Of a DNA stretch of 10,142 bases, positions 7,537-10,142 are shown piece after piece. The notes beneath the pieces were generated by a model. It saw nothing but the letters and a program-made list of their open reading frames with translations, was not told the origin of the DNA and did no database searches. This DNA comes from Betaproteobacteria bacterium. Lineage in GTDB: Bacteria > Pseudomonadota > Gammaproteobacteria > Burkholderiales > UBA9220. Location of the stretch: assembly GCA_020061285.1 (NCBI GenBank), contig JAGUYQ010000255.1:1-10142 (forward strand). The letters run 5' to 3'. The stretch's first letter is position 1. Every line of letters begins with the position of its first letter. Made by a program: the position numbers and the translations under genes.

Positions 7537-7691
7537 CGGCGGGCGTCCGGTTTCTCCCTAATCCATCGCCACGCTTGCCCTCGCCGGACGGGCTTCTTGT
7601 CAGGTGTGCGCAATGGGGCGGTGGGTGATGGGCACCATCGGCCAAAATCCTGCACGCATGCCCGAGAGGCTTGGCGCGTGATTTCGCGGCT
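7537..7691. other. Region between oxyR and its terminator; long inverted repeat, no gene seen
   Basis: CGTCCGG (7544-7550) is repeated in inverted orientation as CCGGACG (7584-7590), 33 bases apart. A third copy, CGTCCGGC, is at 7345-7352 beside the AT-rich palindrome. I see no coding frame with a start signal here. On the minus strand this segment is the 3' untranslated region of oxyR. Confidence 0.4.
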
Positions 7692-8603
7692 TTAAGCTTC
7701 TGTCACCGGCTCCAGGCAGGGGCCGCCGATGGCACGGATAGCATCGGCCAGCACCTCCACCGCCTGCTCACGGGCAAAGCTCTTGCGCCAAGCGATGGCG
7801 ACGCGGCGGGAAGGAACGGGATCCTGGAAAGGCACCACTTCCAGCAGGGGACTCTTGTAGCGTTCGCTGGTGGCGCTACAGGGCAGGACGGTGATGCCCA
7901 GCCCCGAAGCCACCATATTGCGGATGGTTTCCAGGGAATTCCCCTGCAACACTTCGCCCCCCTTGCGCTGCAACTCGGGGCACGCTTCCACCACCTGATT
8001 GCTGAAGCAATGGCCGCTGGCGAGCAACAGCACCTTTTCCAGGGACAGCTCCTCCGCCTTGATCAACTCCCGCGAGGCCCAGGCATGGCTCTTCGGCACC
8101 ACCACGGCGAAGGTTTCGTCGTACAGGGCCTGGGTCAGGACGCCGGGCACGTCGAAGGGCAGGGCGATGATCGCCACGTCGATGCGGCCGTTGCGCAGCA
8201 ACTGTTCCAGGTTGGCCGTGGTGCTCTCCTCCACTTCCAGGGGCATTTGCGGCGCCCGCTCGTGGAGGAGGGGGATCAGTTCCGGCAGCAGGTAGGGGCC
8301 GATAGTGTAGATCACCCCCAGGCGCAAGGGGCCGGCCAATTGGTCCTGCCCCTGGCGGGCGATGGTGCGGATGCGGCCGATTTCCTCCAGGGCCCGCTGG
8401 GCCTGCTCCACTATCTGCTCGCCGATGGGGGTGACGGTCACCTCGGTCTTGTTGCGTTCGAACAACTGCACCCCCAGCTCGTCTTCCAGTTTCTGTACCG
8501 CCAGGGACAAGGCGGGTTGGCTGACGAAACAGCGATCCGCCGCCCGGCGGAAGTTGCGCTCCCGGGCAACGGCGACGATATAGCGGAGTTCGTTGAGGGT
8601 CAT
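7692..8603 (-). CDS. oxyR: Hydrogen peroxide-sensing LysR-type regulator OxyR
   Basis: The protein has 303 residues, close to the 305 of E. coli OxyR. The N-terminal winged helix-turn-helix of the LysR family spans about residues 1-60 (MTLNELRYIVAVARERNFRRAA, then SQPALSLAVQKLEDELGVQLFER). The effector domain contains GVIYTIGPYLLPELI (T100) and the redox segment SGHCFSNQVVEACPEL, with C199 and C208 at the same numbers and spacing as in E. coli; H198 is also kept. Oxidation of these cysteines to a disulfide by peroxide switches the protein to an activator. Keeping both makes a real OxyR much more likely than a CysB- or BenM-like relative. The start at 8603 matches the family; no good Shine-Dalgarno sequence is visible. 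The gene is divergent from rubrerythrin, so direct control of that operon is expected. The protein is cytoplasmic and binds DNA as a tetramer in the known family. Confidence 0.95.
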   Translation of the reverse strand: MTLNELRYIVAVARERNFRRAADRCFVSQPALSLAVQKLEDELGVQLFERNKTEVTVTPIGEQIVEQAQRALEEIGRIRTIARQGQDQLAGPLRLGVIYTIGPYLLPELIPLLHERAPQMPLEVEESTTANLEQLLRNGRIDVAIIALPFDVPGVLTQALYDETFAVVVPKSHAWASRELIKAEELSLEKVLLLASGHCFSNQVVEACPELQRKGGEVLQGNSLETIRNMVASGLGITVLPCSATSERYKSPLLEVVPFQDPVPSRRVAIAWRKSFAREQAVEVLADAIRAIGGPCLEPVTEA

Positions 8604-8617
8604 GGCGAGGGGTCCCG

Positions 8618-8642
8618 GCTATCCAGTTGTGATAAGCATAGC
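8618..8642. promoter_or_regulatory. Candidate OxyR operator
   Basis: GCTAT (8618-8622) and ATAGC (8638-8642) form an inverted repeat, with an inner CTATC-N7-GATAA element (8619-8635). OxyR is known to recognise ATAG/CTAT tetranucleotides spaced in a regular array, and LysR-type genes are usually controlled from such a site in the divergent region. The site overlaps the oxyR -10 and start point (repression) and lies upstream of the candidate rubrerythrin -35 at 8668 (activation). Confidence 0.45.
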
Positions 8643-8663
8643 AAATCAGCAAATTTTGAACAA
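8635..8663 (-). promoter_or_regulatory. oxyR promoter
   Basis: TTGTTC (8658-8663) and TATGCT (8635-8640) are separated by exactly 17 bases on the minus strand. Transcription would start near 8628, about 25 bases before the oxyR start codon. The -10 element lies inside the inverted repeat at 8618-8642, a typical arrangement for autorepression. Confidence 0.55.
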
Positions 8664-8667
8664 TCAA

Positions 8668-8697
8668 TTGGCCGTATCAACGGCAAATCCCTACACT
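8668..8697 (+). promoter_or_regulatory. Candidate promoter of the rubrerythrin operon
   Basis: TTGGCC (8668-8673) and TACACT (8692-8697) are separated by 18 bases. Neither is ideal, which fits a promoter that needs an activator. The candidate OxyR site ends 25 bases upstream of the -35. Confidence 0.4.
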
Positions 8698-8750
8698 GGC
8701 ATCAAGTCATCGCCGATGACGCCGACAGCAACCGAAAGGAGAATCCTATT

Positions 8751-9233
8751 ATGCAACGCCCCGAAATCAAAACCCTGGAAAACCTCGAGGCCGCCTTCGC
8801 CGGCGAATCCATGGCCCACATCAAGTACCGCTATTTCGCCAAGATCGCACGGGAGCAGGGCGACGAGGAGACCGCCCGCACCTTCGAGGAAACCGCCGAC
8901 CAGGAAGTGCAGCACGCTTTCGGCCACCTGGACCTGCTCTACCCGAAAAGCGGCCTGACCCCGGCCAAGTGCCTGGAAATGGCGATCGCGGGGGAAACCT
9001 ACGAGTACAGCGAAATGTACCCCAAGTTCCGCGAAACCGCGGTGGCCGAGGGCAAGAGCGACGCCGTGGCGGAAATCGACGAACAGATTGCCGAATCCCG
9101 TGAGCATGCCGAGCGCTTCCAGGCCACTCTGGAGAAGGCCGCCAAGCGCTTTGCCGCCCTGGCAAAGGTGGAAGAACGCCACGCTGCCCACTATCGCGAC
9201 GCCCTCGCCAAAACGGTGAAAGCGGCTGCCTGA
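8751..9233 (+). CDS. Rubrerythrin (diiron peroxidase, without a rubredoxin domain)
   Basis: Rubrerythrins reduce hydrogen peroxide to water at a non-heme diiron site in the cytoplasm. The 160-residue protein shows the ferritin-like four-helix bundle with ligand motifs in order: AGES (E19), QEVQH (E52, H55), [11 protein letters not shown] (E82, E85) and VEERH (E141, H144). An additional EH pair (E118, H119) lies in the long segment between the third and fourth ligand pairs, which is longer than in the classical Desulfovibrio protein. The C-terminal rubredoxin domain of classical rubrerythrin is absent; instead a separate rubredoxin gene follows 38 bases downstream, so the electron donor is supplied in trans. 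AAAGGAG at 8735-8741 decides the start at 8751. The frame is open upstream across oxyR but that part is antisense. Likely under OxyR control. Confidence 0.93.
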   Translation: MQRPEIKTLENLEAAFAGESMAHIKYRYFAKIAREQGDEETARTFEETADQEVQHAFGHLDLLYPKSGLTPAKCLEMAIAGETYEYSEMYPKFRETAVAEGKSDAVAEIDEQIAESREHAERFQATLEKAAKRFAALAKVEERHAAHYRDALAKTVKAAA

Positions 9234-9271
9234 ACCCGACCTCGACTCAATTAACCAATAAGGAGATTTCC

Positions 9272-9442
9272 ATGAAAACCTGGCAATGCATCGTATGCGG
9301 TTATGTTTACGACGAAGTGAAGGGCGACCCCGACCACGGCATCGCTCCCGGCACCCCCTGGGAAGATGTTCCCGCCGACTGGGCCTGCCCGGATTGCGGC
9401 GTGGCCAAGTCCGACTTCGACATGGTCGAGGTCGCGGCCTGA
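9272..9442 (+). CDS. Rubredoxin
   Basis: The 56-residue protein is a single-domain rubredoxin. It carries the two iron-binding loops CIVCGYVYD (C6, C9) and [11 protein letters not shown] (C39, C42), together with the conserved [20 protein letters not shown] segment between them. It carries one electron on an Fe(Cys)4 centre in the cytoplasm. A strong AAGGAG lies 7 bases before the ATG. Its position directly behind rubrerythrin and ahead of the ZIP gene, all with short gaps, indicates one transcript and makes rubrerythrin the probable partner. The length is normal and all key residues are present. Confidence 0.97.
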   Translation: MKTWQCIVCGYVYDEVKGDPDHGIAPGTPWEDVPADWACPDCGVAKSDFDMVEVAA

Positions 9443-9464
9443 GGTCGAGGGAACGGAGGACGCC

Positions 9465-10142
9465 ATGAGCCAACTGATGCTGGCCCTGCACCAAGCCCAT
9501 ATAAGCGCGGGATACCGCGTTCTGCGGCGGGCGGGCTTGGCGGCGGGGATAATGCTGGCCTTGTTGTTTGGCGGGCAACACCTCCTGGCTGTCATGGCCG
9601 CCTTCCGTCCCTCCCCCGCCCTGGTCCAGGGCGTAGCCGCCTCATCCCTGGCGGCCTTGGCCACCGGCGTGGGGGCCCTTGCCGCCTTCGGTTTGCACCG
9701 GCTGTCCGCCCGGGACCATGACGCCCTTCTCGGCGGGTCGGCCGGGGTAATGCTGGCGGCGGCGGTGTTTTCCCTGCTGTTGCCTGCGATGGAAAGTGCC
9801 CGCCCGCTCATGGGAGGCGACACTGGCGCGGCCTTGTTTTCTGCCTTCGCCCTAGCCCTCGGCGCCGCCATGATGGGCGCCCTGGAGCGCATGACCCCCC
9901 ATGTTCACGAGGCCGGTGATATCCCCTCGGCGGGGCGGCACAAGGGGATGTGGCTGGTGACCGCCGCCATCGCCCTGCACAACCTGCCGGAAGGCTTTTC
10001 CGTCGGGGCCAGCTACGGCGCGGAGAACGCCCTCGGCTTGGCCACGGCCCTGGGTATCGGTTTGCAGAATATTCCGGAAGGCCTGGTAGTGGCCGCCGCC
10101 ATGCACCACCTTGGCGCCCGCCCGGCCCGCGCCGCCGCCATC
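9465..10142 (+). CDS. ZIP-family divalent metal transporter, 3' end cut by the window
   Basis: 226 codons are present and the frame is open to the edge; ZIP proteins of this type have about 260-310 residues. Several hydrophobic segments are visible (about 23-45, 53-78, 86-108, 122-140, 162-182, 188-213). The two metal-site helices carry the diagnostic motifs ALHNLPEGFSVG (170-181) and GLQNIPEGLVVAAAM (199-213), where the H/N/E residues bind the metal. A short hydrophilic loop with scattered His (HVHEAG, GRHKG; 146-161) precedes them. The family brings Zn, Fe or Mn into the cytoplasm; the substrate cannot be told from the sequence, but the neighbouring iron proteins make Fe or Mn attractive. 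GGAGGA ends 4 bases before the ATG at 9465, and the gap to rubredoxin is 22 bases, so it is probably the third gene of the OxyR-linked operon. Confidence 0.9.
   Translation, partial: MSQLMLALHQAHISAGYRVLRRAGLAAGIMLALLFGGQHLLAVMAAFRPSPALVQGVAASSLAALATGVGALAAFGLHRLSARDHDALLGGSAGVMLAAAVFSLLLPAMESARPLMGGDTGAALFSAFALALGAAMMGALERMTPHVHEAGDIPSAGRHKGMWLVTAAIALHNLPEGFSVGASYGAENALGLATALGIGLQNIPEGLVVAAAMHHLGARPARAAAI

Noticed and set aside
7671..8750. Upstream extension of rubrerythrin
   Set aside because: It is antisense to oxyR and bypasses the clear AAAGGAG-ATG start at 8751.
9251..10109. Minus-strand frames opposite rubredoxin and the ZIP gene
   Set aside because: The plus-strand proteins carry diagnostic motifs, and the minus-strand translations show none.

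Overview
The window looks like a chromosomal segment of a GC-rich Gram-negative bacterium, most likely a betaproteobacterium. The evidence is the strong GC preference at third codon positions, a Lgt of proteobacterial type, an IlvD that can be aligned residue by residue with the E. coli enzyme, and an OxyR whose redox cysteines fall at the E. coli positions. This taxonomic guess comes from reading protein sequences and not from a database search.

Left part (1-4666), housekeeping. On the minus strand lies a thioredoxin-fold DUF255/YyaL-type protein, cut by the window edge. Upstream of it, on the same strand, is ilvD (dihydroxy-acid dehydratase), closed by its own terminator. ilvD is divergent from lgt (prolipoprotein diacylglyceryl transferase, plus strand). 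A complete tRNA-Ala with anticodon CGC and its own promoter follows lgt.

Middle part (4667-7690), accessory. Base composition drops just after the tRNA. A single large minus-strand gene encodes a secreted, extremely cysteine-rich thaumatin-like protein, a family best known from plants and rare in bacteria. Upstream of it are a small hypothetical reading frame that continues past an in-frame stop, an AT-rich stretch with a palindrome and repeated CTTTAGC boxes, and a cluster of hairpins that includes the probable oxyR terminator. This is the least ordinary part of the window.

Right part (7692-10142), oxidative stress and metals. oxyR (minus) is divergent from an apparent operon rubrerythrin - rubredoxin - ZIP-family metal transporter (plus, the last gene cut by the edge). 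The shared intergenic region carries a good oxyR promoter overlapped by a CTAT/ATAG inverted repeat, as expected for an autoregulated OxyR switch. The module would sense peroxide, reduce it with rubrerythrin using electrons from rubredoxin, and possibly adjust the supply of divalent metal. I found no CRISPR array, integrase, transposase or recognisable defence system.
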